Shown: positions 24,352 through 33,691, counted from the stretch's first letter. The stretch: DNA of 38,471 nucleotides from Halothiobacillus sp. (GCA_024636015.1 JAGXHU010000064.1:1-38471), one strand, 5' to 3'. The notes: generated by a model not told the origin, from the sequence alone. Numbers and translations are program-made.

Positions 24352-26139
24352 ATGCGCTTCAGCCCACCTACCGCACAAAAACACACCCGTCGACTCGACC
24401 ACTGGTTACGAGCCGAGGCGAGTACCGTTCGGAACCCGCTTCGGGCAACGGTCGCGTTCGGTGGGATCAACGGATTTCTGCTCATTGCCCAGTGCTGGCT
24501 GCTCGCGCAAACCCTGAACGCCACGGCCATCGGTCACCAGCCGCTGGAAAGTGTCAGGGGGTATATGGTCGGCATGGTCGGCCTGTTTCTCCTGAGAGCG
24601 GCCATCAACTATGTCGGCCAGCGGCTTGCCTTCGAGGCCGGCGCCCGGCTCCGAACCAATCTGCGCGCACGGCTGTTCGCCAAGATCGACGAACTCGGCC
24701 CCGGCTGGAGCCGCAACCAGCGCTCCGGCGATCTGGCCACCCGGATCGTGGATGGCGTCGAGGCGCTGGATAAATATGTCAGCCTGTACCTGCCGCAGAT
24801 GCAGCTCGCCGTGATCATCCCGGTGGCGATCCTTGTCTTCGTGTTTCCCGCCGACTGGGTATCCGGCCTGATCCTGGCGATCACCGCCCCGCTAATTCCG
24901 CTGTTCATGATCCTCATTGGCGGGCAGACGGAAAAACTCAATCGTCAGCAATGGCGCAGTCTCGCCCGAATGAGCGCCCATTTTTTTGACTTGATCGAGG
25001 GACTGACCACGCTCAAGCTCTTCAATGCCGCAGGGCGAGAGGCGCGCCTGGTCGGTCGGATTGCAGAGGATTATCGCCAGGAGACCATGAAGGTACTGCG
25101 GATCGCTTTCCTCTCCTCGATGGTGCTGGAGTTCCTGGCCGCCATCGGCATCGCCATGGTCGCGGTGTACGTCGGTTTCCGGCTGATGTACGGCGAGATG
25201 CATTTTCTCAATGGGATTTTCGTCCTGCTACTGGCCCCCGAGTTCTATCTGCCGCTGCGCAGCCTGGGCAGCCAGTTTCATGCCCGGATGGATGCGCTGG
25301 GTGCGGTCGATCCGATCATCGAACTGCTGCAGACCGACGCCCCACCCCGCCCGGCAATCGACTCAACGACGACTCTGGCCGGGTTATCGATGTCGAACGG
25401 CCTGTCCGATATCATCTTCGACACGGTCGATTTTGCCTATCCGGGCGGTGATCCGCTGTTCCAAAAGCTCGATCTAACGCTCCCGGCGGGCACCGTTACG
25501 GCCCTGGTCGGCCCCAGTGGTTCGGGGAAAACCACCCTTGGCCAACTGCTGATGGGATTTCTGCAGCCCACCGACGGGCGAATTGGCATCGGCACGCACG
25601 ATCTGAACACGCTGGCCAAAAAAAACTGGCACGCACACATCGCCTGGGTGCCGCAAAATCCCACCCTATTTCTCGGCACACTGGCGGAGAACATCGCGCT
25701 TGATCCCAAGCCGGAAGGGCACGAAGACGCCTTACGCACGGCCGCAAAAAACGCCCATGCGCTGGACTTCATCGAACAACTGCCGCTTGGTTTCGATACA
25801 GTGGTGGGCGATCGTGGCCAGGGGCTATCCGGGGGCGAAATCCAACGCATTGCCCTCGCCCGGGCTTTCTATAAAAACGCCCCGCTCGTGATCCTCGACG
25901 AACCCTCGGCCAGCCTCGACCCGGAAAGCGAACGTCTGATCACCACGGCCATCGCGCGGCTGGCTAAAAATCGAACCGTCCTCGTCATCGCGCACCGGTT
26001 GACGAGCATCGAGACCTGCGACCAGATTATCTATCTGGACCAGGGGCGAATCATCGAGCGCGGCAGCCATCCCGAGTTGCTCGAACGTAACGGGGCGTAC
26101 GCCGCCCTGTTTCGCGCCTACGAACAGGCCGCACCATGA
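24352..26139 (+). CDS. cydD: Thiol reductant ABC exporter subunit CydD
   Basis: 595 residues: six transmembrane helices (about 25-330), then an ATPase domain. Walker A GPSGSGKT is at 387-394, the signature LSGGEIQRIALARAF near 488-502, Walker B VILDEPSASLD near 513-523, and the H-loop VIAHRL near 546. With CydC it forms the heterodimeric exporter of glutathione/cysteine needed for periplasmic redox balance and assembly of cytochrome bd. It is 28 bases after the small membrane gene and overlaps cydC by four bases. The ribosome binding site before ATG 24352 is weak. Confidence 0.94.
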   Translation: MRFSPPTAQKHTRRLDHWLRAEASTVRNPLRATVAFGGINGFLLIAQCWLLAQTLNATAIGHQPLESVRGYMVGMVGLFLLRAAINYVGQRLAFEAGARLRTNLRARLFAKIDELGPGWSRNQRSGDLATRIVDGVEALDKYVSLYLPQMQLAVIIPVAILVFVFPADWVSGLILAITAPLIPLFMILIGGQTEKLNRQQWRSLARMSAHFFDLIEGLTTLKLFNAAGREARLVGRIAEDYRQETMKVLRIAFLSSMVLEFLAAIGIAMVAVYVGFRLMYGEMHFLNGIFVLLLAPEFYLPLRSLGSQFHARMDALGAVDPIIELLQTDAPPRPAIDSTTTLAGLSMSNGLSDIIFDTVDFAYPGGDPLFQKLDLTLPAGTVTALVGPSGSGKTTLGQLLMGFLQPTDGRIGIGTHDLNTLAKKNWHAHIAWVPQNPTLFLGTLAENIALDPKPEGHEDALRTAAKNAHALDFIEQLPLGFDTVVGDRGQGLSGGEIQRIALARAFYKNAPLVILDEPSASLDPESERLITTAIARLAKNRTVLVIAHRLTSIETCDQIIYLDQGRIIERGSHPELLERNGAYAALFRAYEQAAP

Positions 26140-27818
26140 AATATGCGGGAAAATACCGGGAGCTACGCTGGCTGATCGTACTCAGCCGCCCCTACCTGGG
26201 CTGGATGCTCGCGGGGGCTTTGCTCGCGACCGGGGTGCTCCTCGCCAATGTCGCCCTTCTCGCCGTATCCGGCTGGTTCATCACCGCCATGGCGCTCGCC
26301 GGCCTCGGGGGAACCGCCATCAACTATTTCACCCCGGCGGCGGCCATTCGTGGTTTGGCGATCCTGCGCACCGCCGGGCGTTATCTGGAACGACTCATCA
26401 CCCACGAGGCCACGTTCAAACTGCTGGCCGGCCTACGTCAGTGGTTCTTCGAGCACCTCGAACCGCTCGCGCCGGCACGACTGCAATACCTACCGGGTGG
26501 CGACCTGCTTAGCCGCATCCGCGCCGACATCGATAGCCTGGAAAATGCCTATCTGCGGATTTTCACTCCGGCACTGGCCGCTCTGCTATCCACGATCCTG
26601 ATGGGGGGCTTCCTGCTGTTCTGGAGTCCCGGCATGGCCGTGATCAACCTCGCGGGCCTGCTTTTAGCCGGCGTGTTCATCCCGCTCATTGTGCTGCGCG
26701 CCGGTTTGAACTCCGGACAGGTGCTTGTTCAGGCCCGCGCTGCGCTACGGCAACGCACCGCCGAAACCGTCCGCGGACTGGCGGAACTCACCCTGTTCGG
26801 CAATCCGCAGCAGCGCCTCGATACGCTCCGGCGCGAGAATAACGACCTCATCGGCCCACAACGTCAACAGAATCGGCTAGATGCTGGCGGCAGCGTCATA
26901 AACACCCTGATCAGCCAATTTACCTGGCTCGGCATGATCGTACTGGGCATCGGCCTCGTTCAGGCCCAGCGGATCACCGGGCCGGAACTCGTCATGCTGG
27001 CACTCTTCGGCATGGCGAGTTTCGAAGCGGTCGCCATTTTGCCCCCGGCCTTCCGCGCTTGGGGCGAAACCCGCCAGTCCGCGCGACGCATTCTCGATCT
27101 TGTTGATGCCGAACCGATCGTGATCGAGCCGATCGCCCCTCAACCTGCGCCAACCCGATTCGATCTATGTTTCGATGCCGTCACCCTGCGCTATCCCAGC
27201 AGCGCCAAACCGGCCCTGGATGCAATCAGCCTCGTCGTACCTCAAGGCCAAATAGTCGCCATCCGGGGCGCCAGCGGTTCGGGCAAAACCAGCCTCACGA
27301 ATGCCCTGCTCAAATTCTGGCCACTGGTCTCAGGTGACATCCGCATCGGCGGCCAATCAATCCATGATCTAAGCGGCAATACCGTCCGTGGCCTGTGCGC
27401 CGTGGTCAGTCAACACACCCACCTGTTCAATACCTCAATCGCCGCCAATCTTCGTCTGGCCAGGCCGGATGCGACCGACGACGAACTCGTCGCTGCCCTG
27501 AAAGCCGCCGCCGTTTATGCCGAAGTCGCCGCATTCCCGCGTGGCCTGGAAACCGAGGTTGGCGAAGCGGCCACCCGGCTGTCGGGCGGTCAGTCACGGC
27601 GTATCGCCATTGCCCGCGCCTTGCTGAAAGATGCACCCATCGTAATTCTCGACGAACCGACCGAGGGATTGGATGCCGCCAGCGAGCAGGCGGTGACGGA
27701 TGCACTCCGGCGCTTGATCGCGGGGCGAACTGCCCTCATTATTAGCCATCGGCCAAAATTACTTACCTTGGCTAATCAAATCATCCGCATGGATCAAGGC
27801 AGGATCACGCTCCCATGA
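26136..27818 (+). CDS. cydC: Thiol reductant ABC exporter subunit CydC
   Basis: 560 residues, membrane domain (about 15-320) then ATPase domain. The conserved LAVSGWFITAMALAG segment in the first helices is typical of CydC. Walker A GASGSGKT is at 378-385, the signature LSGGQSRRIAIARALL, Walker B IVILDEPTEGLD and an ISHRP H-loop follow. It partners CydD. The start overlaps the cydD stop (ATGA) and its own stop overlaps the next lipoprotein gene by four bases, so transcription clearly continues beyond cydDC. Confidence 0.94.
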   Translation: MKYAGKYRELRWLIVLSRPYLGWMLAGALLATGVLLANVALLAVSGWFITAMALAGLGGTAINYFTPAAAIRGLAILRTAGRYLERLITHEATFKLLAGLRQWFFEHLEPLAPARLQYLPGGDLLSRIRADIDSLENAYLRIFTPALAALLSTILMGGFLLFWSPGMAVINLAGLLLAGVFIPLIVLRAGLNSGQVLVQARAALRQRTAETVRGLAELTLFGNPQQRLDTLRRENNDLIGPQRQQNRLDAGGSVINTLISQFTWLGMIVLGIGLVQAQRITGPELVMLALFGMASFEAVAILPPAFRAWGETRQSARRILDLVDAEPIVIEPIAPQPAPTRFDLCFDAVTLRYPSSAKPALDAISLVVPQGQIVAIRGASGSGKTSLTNALLKFWPLVSGDIRIGGQSIHDLSGNTVRGLCAVVSQHTHLFNTSIAANLRLARPDATDDELVAALKAAAVYAEVAAFPRGLETEVGEAATRLSGGQSRRIAIARALLKDAPIVILDEPTEGLDAASEQAVTDALRRLIAGRTALIISHRPKLLTLANQIIRMDQGRITLP

Positions 27819-28048
27819 AATATCCTATATACCGAGCGCGCTCAGGCGCCCTTCTTCGCAAACTGGCACTGCCCATGGGTGCGACTTTGTTGACCTGTCT
27901 GCCCCCTCTGCTTTCCGGCTGCGCCGTGATATCGACCACCGCCAGTGTGGCCGGTACGGCGGTTTCCACGACCGTTGGCGTCGCCAGCACCGCAGTCGGT
28001 GTCGGCGTATCCGCCACTAAAGGCGCCGTTGACCTGGCCACGCCCTGA
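27815..28048 (+). CDS. Small lipoprotein downstream of cydC
   Basis: 77 residues with a long signal (basic N-terminus, hydrophobic LALPMGATLLTCLPP) and a lipobox LLSGC, giving a lipidated cysteine near residue 36. The mature part is only about 40 residues of low-complexity V/T/S/A/G repeats (TTASVAGTAVSTTVGVAST, then AVGVGVSATKGAVDLATP). The pattern is known from small outer-membrane lipoproteins in beta- and gammaproteobacteria, of unknown function. It overlaps cydC by four bases and shares one base with the next gene, so it is a true operon member. Confidence 0.8.
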   Translation: MKYPIYRARSGALLRKLALPMGATLLTCLPPLLSGCAVISTTASVAGTAVSTTVGVASTAVGVGVSATKGAVDLATP

Positions 28049-28869
28049 TGATTAGCCCGCCCGATCATTCAGGTACAGCGCTGCCGTCTACTTGGCCACA
28101 ACGGGTGCGCGATTCCCTGCGTGTGTTCATTCATCTGGCCCTGCTCTGGCCCGCCGTCTTCTGGCTGGCCTGGACAGCACTGGTTCAGGTGAACTTCCTG
28201 TACCCACTCGATTACCGCCTGCTCGACATTCCCGCAACCATCGCCCAGTACGCGCCGCAAAACCGGCACGGCAAGCAGAACTTCATCAAAACGAATGAAG
28301 CCGAGCGCGAGCGCCTGTTTGCCGCCATCACCCAGGACATCCAGCAGGGCGGGCACGGTTTGGCCAAACTGCATTATCACGACCCGCAAGGGCGGGACCT
28401 CGGCGTTTTCCTGACGCCTGCCGAAGTGACCCATCTCACGGATGTCTCGGGCGTGGTGGTCGCTGGCGACCGCATCGGTTTTCTCGCTCTGCTCGGCTGG
28501 TTACTGGTCGTTGCGATCAGCCTCTGGCGGAAAATTGAATTGCCCGGTTTCCGCGCCTTTTCCGCCGGCACGGGGCTATCGATCGCGACGGCAGGCCTGA
28601 TCGTCGCCCTGATTGGCCCGATGCAGGTATTCAATGCCTTCCATCGCAGCGTGTTTCCGCCCAATCACACCTGGTTTTTCTATTACCAGGATTCGCTGAT
28701 GACCACCTTCATGCAGGCGCCCACCCTGTTCGGCCTGATCGTGCTGTGGTGGCTCGCCGTCGCCTTAGTCTTCCTGCTGATGCTTTGGGTGCTGGCCCAA
28801 ACGCTTGACCGCGTCATCCGACATCCTCATGCCTTCACCCTGACCGGCATCGACACAAAATCTTCCTGA
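28048..28869 (+). CDS. DUF1461 integral membrane protein
   Basis: 273 residues. A first helix (about 24-45), a periplasmic or extracytoplasmic loop with TNEAERERLFAAITQDIQ and LTDVSGVVVAGDR, and four more helices. The conserved VFNAFHRSVFPPNHTWFFYY region and the DYRLL...NEAERERLF arrangement identify DUF1461. The family's function is unknown. It is the last gene of the cyd operon, sharing a base with the lipoprotein stop (TGATG), and converges on a LysR gene across a hairpin. Confidence 0.85.
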   Translation: MISPPDHSGTALPSTWPQRVRDSLRVFIHLALLWPAVFWLAWTALVQVNFLYPLDYRLLDIPATIAQYAPQNRHGKQNFIKTNEAERERLFAAITQDIQQGGHGLAKLHYHDPQGRDLGVFLTPAEVTHLTDVSGVVVAGDRIGFLALLGWLLVVAISLWRKIELPGFRAFSAGTGLSIATAGLIVALIGPMQVFNAFHRSVFPPNHTWFFYYQDSLMTTFMQAPTLFGLIVLWWLAVALVFLLMLWVLAQTLDRVIRHPHAFTLTGIDTKSS

Positions 28870-28878
28870 CCCCGCACC

Positions 28879-28915
28879 GGCTCAAGCCGGCGGTGACGAA
28901 TCGCCGGCTTGAGCC
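28879..28915. terminator. Bidirectional hairpin between convergent cyd operon and LysR gene
   Basis: Perfect 14-base arms GGCTCAAGCCGGCG / CGCCGGCTTGAGCC with a 9-base loop, starting 10 bases after the DUF1461 stop and overlapping the last codons of the LysR gene. Position and strength suit a shared terminator, though no T-run follows on either side. Part of the LysR C-terminal tail is encoded in the stem. Confidence 0.65.
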
Positions 28916-29793
28916 CCCGCACCAAATCCAGCCCGCAAGGCCTGTACAAAGGCAGCGCCCGCCACGCCAGCCAGGAAATCCGGTCGAGCGACCAGATTCA
29001 GCGGTGCCTGCTCGCTCATGGCACACGCCAACGCCAGAGGCGCAATCCCCGGATGCCCGGCAAATAGCGTATCCGGCAACCAGGCGAACCCCCAGCCCGA
29101 CTCGATCAGGCCTATCGCCGTATGCAGGTGATCCACCGTGAATCGTTGCTCCGCCGCCAGCCAACTACCATTGGTCATCCGACTGGGTGCGGAATCCCGA
29201 ATCACGATCTGGCGGTGTTCCCGCAACCGGGCTTCGCTGATGGATTGACCGGTATCGCGCGCCCAGCGCTGCAAGGGGTGATCGATAGCGGCACAAGCCA
29301 CCAGGCGGATTTGTCCCAGCGATTCGCTCGCATAACCAACCACAGACTGAGTGCCGAGATAGAGCCCCACCTCGCCCGCCAGCAACCGGGCAGGCCCGCC
29401 GCCCAGCACCGTTTCGTACATTTCCAACCGGGTATGCGGAAATTCACAGGCCAGATGCGCCAGGGCCGGTGCAACGGCGGTCAGCGGAATGATCTGATCG
29501 ATCGCAACAAACAAGACCGGTTCGACCCCACGTGCGAACTGGCCAACCACCTGATGCATACTGTCCAGATCACGCAATACAGGCCGGATGCGATCGGTCA
29601 GCAGCCGCCCCACTTCCGTCAGAACTAACCGGCGTCCCGCATAGTCCACCAGAGAGAGCCCGGTCTGTGACTCCAGTTGCTTGATCGCGTGACTCAGGGT
29701 CGATGGCGTCCGGTGGAATTGCTTGGCCGCAGCTTGCAATCCCCCCAATTCGATCACACCAATCAGCCAACGCCAGGCGCGAAGATCGTCCAT
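28882..29793 (-). CDS. LysR family transcriptional regulator
   Basis: 303 residues. An N-terminal winged helix-turn-helix (about 3-62; GGLQAAAKQFHRTPSTLSHA recognition region) is followed by the linker helix and an effector-binding domain from about residue 90 (VLFVAIDQIIPLTAVAPALA, then LRLEMYE-like strands). Length is standard. It is divergent from the pirin-nitroreductase pair, with a 114-base gap carrying an inverted repeat with T-N11-A character, so it most likely controls those genes. Inducer unknown. Confidence 0.92.
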   Translation of the reverse strand: MDDLRAWRWLIGVIELGGLQAAAKQFHRTPSTLSHAIKQLESQTGLSLVDYAGRRLVLTEVGRLLTDRIRPVLRDLDSMHQVVGQFARGVEPVLFVAIDQIIPLTAVAPALAHLACEFPHTRLEMYETVLGGGPARLLAGEVGLYLGTQSVVGYASESLGQIRLVACAAIDHPLQRWARDTGQSISEARLREHRQIVIRDSAPSRMTNGSWLAAEQRFTVDHLHTAIGLIESGWGFAWLPDTLFAGHPGIAPLALACAMSEQAPLNLVARPDFLAGVAGAAFVQALRAGFGAGAQAGDSSPPA

Positions 29794-29806
29794 ACCAGCC
29801 TCTTTT

Positions 29807-29854
29807 TATTATCAATAATTCGAAATTTACTTGCGATTTATTTCGATATTATCA
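29807..29854. promoter_or_regulatory. Probable LysR operator region with nested repeats
   Basis: Inverted repeat TCGAAAT (29820-29826) - N13 - ATTTCGA (29840-29846), flanked by direct repeats of TATTATCA at 29807-29814 and 29847-29854, exactly 40 bases apart. It lies between the LysR start and the pirin gene in an AT-rich gap, as expected of a LysR-type regulator site. The second TATTATCA could contain the pirin -10 box, but spacing to a -35 is not optimal. Confidence 0.6.
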
Positions 29855-29907
29855 GAACACCGACTCATCTAAGCTAACCCTCAGTTACCGACATTCAGGA
29901 GCACAGC

Positions 29908-30744
29908 ATGAGCACAGTCACCACGCGCACCGCCCAACCCACGCAGGATGGTGCCGGCGTCAAAATCCGTCGAATTAACGATTTTACCGGCCAGCTCGAT
30001 CCCTTCCTGATGGTCGATGAACTCAAGTCAACCGTGAAAGATGACTACATCGGTGGTTTTCCGCCGCATCCGCATCGCGGCTTCGAAACGCTTACCTACT
30101 TGTTGCACGGTGGTTTGCAGCACCGGGATTCCGAAGGACACCAGGGCGGCATCGGTCGGGGCGGCGCTCAGTGGATGCGTGCGGGTCGGGGCGTGGTGCA
30201 TTCGGAAATGCCGACCACGGACAACGACGGTCTGCACGGATTTCAGGTATGGATCAACCTGCCTGCTGCACTGAAAATGAGCGACCCGACCTACCGGGAT
30301 TTGCAAGGCGACGACATCCCCGAACTCGCCTTCCCCGGCGGCATGGCACGTCTGATCGCCGATCAGTGGACCTTCAACGACACCACCGGTCAGGGGGCGC
30401 TGACCACCCTGGGCGATGGAGCAGGTATGGCCGATCTTCGACTGGAAGCCGGAACCTCGGTTACCATCGACCTCAAGCCCGGTTTCCGGCTCTTGGGCTA
30501 TGTATATACCGGTTCCGTGACGGATACCGACGGGCAAACCCACGCCGACGGCCAATTGATGGTTTTTCCGTCCAATACGCAGACCGTCCGGCTTAATGCT
30601 GCGGACGCAGCGGGCCTTCTTCTGCTTTCCGGTCAGCCTCTGGGCGAACCGATCGCCCATCGCGGCCCGTTTGTAATGAACACCCAAGCCGAAATTCAAC
30701 AGGCCATCCACGACTACCAAACCGGCCAGATGGGCACGCTTTAA
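29908..30744 (+). CDS. Pirin family protein
   Basis: 278-residue bicupin. The N-terminal cupin has the metal site H54, H56 (FPPHPHRGFE), H98 and E100 (GRGVVHSEMP), the same ligand set as human pirin and E. coli YhhW. The C-terminal cupin (about 160-275) lacks obvious ligands. Bacterial pirins can act as quercetin dioxygenase-like enzymes or modulators of metabolism. A good AGGAG ribosome site precedes ATG 29908. Its pairing with a nitroreductase and a divergent LysR regulator is a recurrent arrangement linked to oxidative or electrophile stress. Confidence 0.92.
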   Translation: MSTVTTRTAQPTQDGAGVKIRRINDFTGQLDPFLMVDELKSTVKDDYIGGFPPHPHRGFETLTYLLHGGLQHRDSEGHQGGIGRGGAQWMRAGRGVVHSEMPTTDNDGLHGFQVWINLPAALKMSDPTYRDLQGDDIPELAFPGGMARLIADQWTFNDTTGQGALTTLGDGAGMADLRLEAGTSVTIDLKPGFRLLGYVYTGSVTDTDGQTHADGQLMVFPSNTQTVRLNAADAAGLLLLSGQPLGEPIAHRGPFVMNTQAEIQQAIHDYQTGQMGTL

Positions 30745-30788
30745 TCCGCCGCCAAAACACCCTCTTACTTCATCCCCAGGAGTTTCTC

Positions 30789-31430
30789 ATGGACGCACAT
30801 ACCGCCATTCATCAACGTTTTTCCGCCAACGTGTTCGATCCGGATCGCCCTGTCAGCCCCGAGATCCTGAATCAGTTGATCGATGCCGCCCGGCAGGCAC
30901 CCAGTGCATTCAATATGCAGCAATCCCGTTTTGTCGCCGTGCAAGACCTTGAGGCGCGCAGGACATTGCGCACGATTGCCTACGATCAGGCCAAGGTGGA
31001 AATGGCCCCACTCGTGATCGTTGTACTGGGCGATTTGCAGTCCCACCACAGCTTTCCCGAAGTTACCGAGGCCGATCAGGCCGCCGGCATCTACGATCAG
31101 GGGCTCGCCGACTATTTCGTCCAGGCCGTGCAAACCGGCTATGCCGACCCGCGCCGTGCCCATGACGAAGCCATCCGCTCCGGCTCGCTCGCTGCCATGA
31201 ATCTCATGACCGAAGCGACCGCGCTGGGCTTGTCCACCGGCCCGATGATTGGGTTCGATCCGATCAAGTTCAAGGAAACCTTCGACATCGCGGAGCACTA
31301 TCTACCCGTCATCATGATTACCGTCGGCTACCCCGCCGAAGGCAACTGGCCGAAGAAAACCCGCCGCAGCATCGAGCAACTACTGGTCCGGGACGCACGC
31401 CCGCATCAAAAAAACACGTTCTCGGCCTGA
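30789..31430 (+). CDS. Nitroreductase family protein
   Basis: 213 residues. FMN-binding features: N-terminal IHQRFSANVFDP, QAPSAFNMQQSRFVAV (phosphate and isoalloxazine contacts), and the MTEATALGLSTGPMIGFDP segment with the GYPAEGNWPKKTRRS tail typical of small NAD(P)H nitroreductases. It would reduce nitro compounds, quinones or enals using FMN. It is 44 bases downstream of the pirin gene, with an AGGAG site before ATG 30789, so it is co-transcribed. A hairpin at 31470-31493 closes the unit. Confidence 0.92.
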   Translation: MDAHTAIHQRFSANVFDPDRPVSPEILNQLIDAARQAPSAFNMQQSRFVAVQDLEARRTLRTIAYDQAKVEMAPLVIVVLGDLQSHHSFPEVTEADQAAGIYDQGLADYFVQAVQTGYADPRRAHDEAIRSGSLAAMNLMTEATALGLSTGPMIGFDPIKFKETFDIAEHYLPVIMITVGYPAEGNWPKKTRRSIEQLLVRDARPHQKNTFSA

Positions 31431-31469
31431 AAATAGCTCAGTTGCCCTGCGCGCGATAAGTGAGTCTCA

Positions 31470-31493
31470 AAATGCCCGCAGATGCGGGCATTT
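31470..31493. terminator. Hairpin terminator after the nitroreductase gene
   Basis: AAATGCCCGC - AGAT - GCGGGCATTT: a perfect 10-base stem and 4-base loop, 40 bases after the nitroreductase stop. The end of the right arm gives a short T-run (TTT). Its presence argues against the upstream in-frame ATG near 31460 as the start of the BCCT gene. Confidence 0.7.
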
Positions 31494-31639
31494 CCATAGA
31501 TCATTGGGGGAATTCGGGCATTGGCGGTTTCATCCGGCACCCGAATCGGGTTAGGATAAAAACGAAACCACCCACCGTGTGGCCGGCTAACCGTGCGATC
31601 TCGCGCGTCAAACCGCGCACAACACCAGAAGATGGACCG

Positions 31640-33691
31640 ATGCACACACCTGCCCAAAGCCCGAAACAGAGCACCATTCTGTTACCCGTTTTCATTCCCG
31701 CCGTCATCATTATCGCCCTGCTGGTAATTGGCACCGTCGTCAACCCTGTACAGGCCGGGAAAGCATTCTCGGCAACCCTGGCCTATATCACCGATGATTT
31801 CGGCTGGTTCTACATGCTGTCCGTGGCCGTGTTCCTGATCTTCATCGTGACGGTCGCCATTTCGCCCTGGGGCAATGTCAAGCTCGGCCCGGACCATGCC
31901 GAACCGGAATACAGTTTCTCAGCCTGGTTCGCGATGCTCTTTTCTGCGGGTTACGGGATTGCCTTGCTCTTTTTTGGCGTAGCCGAACCCGTACTGCACT
32001 ATGCCGCCCCGCCTGTCGGCGATCCGCAGACCATCGAAGCGGCGCGTCTCTCGATGCAGATCACGTTCTTCCATTGGGGCTTTCACATCTGGGCCATTTA
32101 TGGCTTTACCGGGCTGGTGCTGGCCTATTTCTCCTTCCGCCACGGCCTGCCGCTGTCGATGCGCTCCGCGCTGTATCCACTGATCGGTGAACGCATCTAC
32201 GGGCCGATCGGCCATTCGGTGGACGTATTCGCCATTCTCGGCACGATGTTTGGCATCGCCACCACGCTGGGTTTGTCCGTCGCTCAGCTGAATGCGGGCC
32301 TGAATTATCTCTGGCCAAGCATCCCGGTCGACATTACCGTACAGATCATTTCCATCGGCCTGATTACCGCACTGGCCACACTGTCGGTGGTCGCGGGGAT
32401 GGATGCGGGCATCAAGCGGCTCTCGCAAATCAACATGATATTAGCCATCGTCCTGGTGCTGTTCGTGTTTGCAGTCGGGCCGACCATCTTTATCCTCAAG
32501 GCCTTCGTGCAGAACACCGGCAGCTATCTCAGCAATATCGTCGATCGCACCTTTAACCTGCAGGCCTATACCAACGGCAACTGGATCGATAACTGGACCC
32601 TGTTCATCTTCGGCTGGACGATCTCCTGGGCGCCGTTTGTCGGCCTATTCATCGCCAAGATCAGCCGCGGTCGCACCATTCGCCAGTTCGTGGTCGGCGT
32701 GATGTTCGTCCCCACCCTGTTCACCTTCTTCTGGTTCTCCGTATTTGGCGATACCGCCCTGCATGCCATCATGATCGACGGCTACACCCAGCTGATCGGC
32801 CAAGTAGAAGCCAACAAGGCCATCGCCCTGTTCAAACTGTTCGAACATCTGCCGCTGACCAGCATCACCGCGTTCCTCACCATCATCCTGATCGTGACGT
32901 TCTTCGTGACCTCCGCCGATTCCGGTGCCCTCGTGATCGATTCGCTCGCCTCCGGCGGCTCGGCCAAAACGCCTGTGTGGCAACGCGTGTTCTGGGCCAC
33001 CCTGCAAGGCGTTGTCGCCGCCGTACTCCTGCTAGCCGGGGGACTCGGTGCGCTGCAAACCGCCTCGATCACCGCTGCCCTGCCCTTCGCGATCATCATG
33101 CTGATCGCAGCCGTCGGCATGTGGCGGGCTTTGCAAATCGAAACCCACCGGGAAGTCAGCCTGCAGCACCACATGAATGCGGGGCGACATGGTCGGCTTT
33201 CCGAGAAGGATCACTGGCAGAAACGCATCGGCACCCTCATGGAGTTCCCGACGCGCGATGCCGTATCCGGCTTCATTCACGACACGGCCTACCCCGCCTT
33301 CGAGTCCGTGAGCCAGGAACTGCAAAATCGAGGCTGGCCCGTCACGGTCCAGCTCGACAGCGAGCGCTGCCGGGCCGGACTGTCTGTCATCCACACCGGT
33401 GGCATGGCCTTCGAGTATGAAGTGCGTCTGCGCGGCTTCGCCAAACCCACGTTTGCCTTCCCCGAAATGGACCGCGGCCTGGATGGCGACGAGCAGTACT
33501 TCCGCGCCGAAGTCCATCTGCGCCGGGGCGGTCGCGCCTACGATGTCTTTGGTTACGACCGGGACCAACTCATCAGCGACATCCTCGACCAGTTCGAAAA
33601 ATACATGCACTTCCTGCATACCTCGCCAGGCATCCTGCCTTGGAAAATGAGCGACGAAGACGAGCCGGAATCGGTGCCTAAAAAGCCATAA
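31640..33691 (+). CDS. BCCT family transporter (BetT-like)
   Basis: 683 residues from ATG 31640; the frame is open to 31460 but the extra part crosses a terminator hairpin and has no family similarity. Twelve helices span about residues 12-510, starting STILLPVFIPAVIIIALLVI. The GFHIWAIYGFTGLVLAYFSF helix and the GWTISWAPFVGLFIAKISRG helix 8 motif (aromatic betaine-binding region) are typical. A C-terminal hydrophilic domain of about 170 residues is like that of BetT/BetU, where it tunes osmotic activation. It should import glycine betaine, choline or ectoine with H+ or Na+. A truncated copy of its 3' end lies at 36579-36749. Confidence 0.93.
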   Translation: MHTPAQSPKQSTILLPVFIPAVIIIALLVIGTVVNPVQAGKAFSATLAYITDDFGWFYMLSVAVFLIFIVTVAISPWGNVKLGPDHAEPEYSFSAWFAMLFSAGYGIALLFFGVAEPVLHYAAPPVGDPQTIEAARLSMQITFFHWGFHIWAIYGFTGLVLAYFSFRHGLPLSMRSALYPLIGERIYGPIGHSVDVFAILGTMFGIATTLGLSVAQLNAGLNYLWPSIPVDITVQIISIGLITALATLSVVAGMDAGIKRLSQINMILAIVLVLFVFAVGPTIFILKAFVQNTGSYLSNIVDRTFNLQAYTNGNWIDNWTLFIFGWTISWAPFVGLFIAKISRGRTIRQFVVGVMFVPTLFTFFWFSVFGDTALHAIMIDGYTQLIGQVEANKAIALFKLFEHLPLTSITAFLTIILIVTFFVTSADSGALVIDSLASGGSAKTPVWQRVFWATLQGVVAAVLLLAGGLGALQTASITAALPFAIIMLIAAVGMWRALQIETHREVSLQHHMNAGRHGRLSEKDHWQKRIGTLMEFPTRDAVSGFIHDTAYPAFESVSQELQNRGWPVTVQLDSERCRAGLSVIHTGGMAFEYEVRLRGFAKPTFAFPEMDRGLDGDEQYFRAEVHLRRGGRAYDVFGYDRDQLISDILDQFEKYMHFLHTSPGILPWKMSDEDEPESVPKKP

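Noticed and set aside
31460..31639. Earlier ATG for the BCCT transporter
   Set aside because: The extra 60 codons run through a perfect terminator-like hairpin (31470-31493) and have no family similarity.
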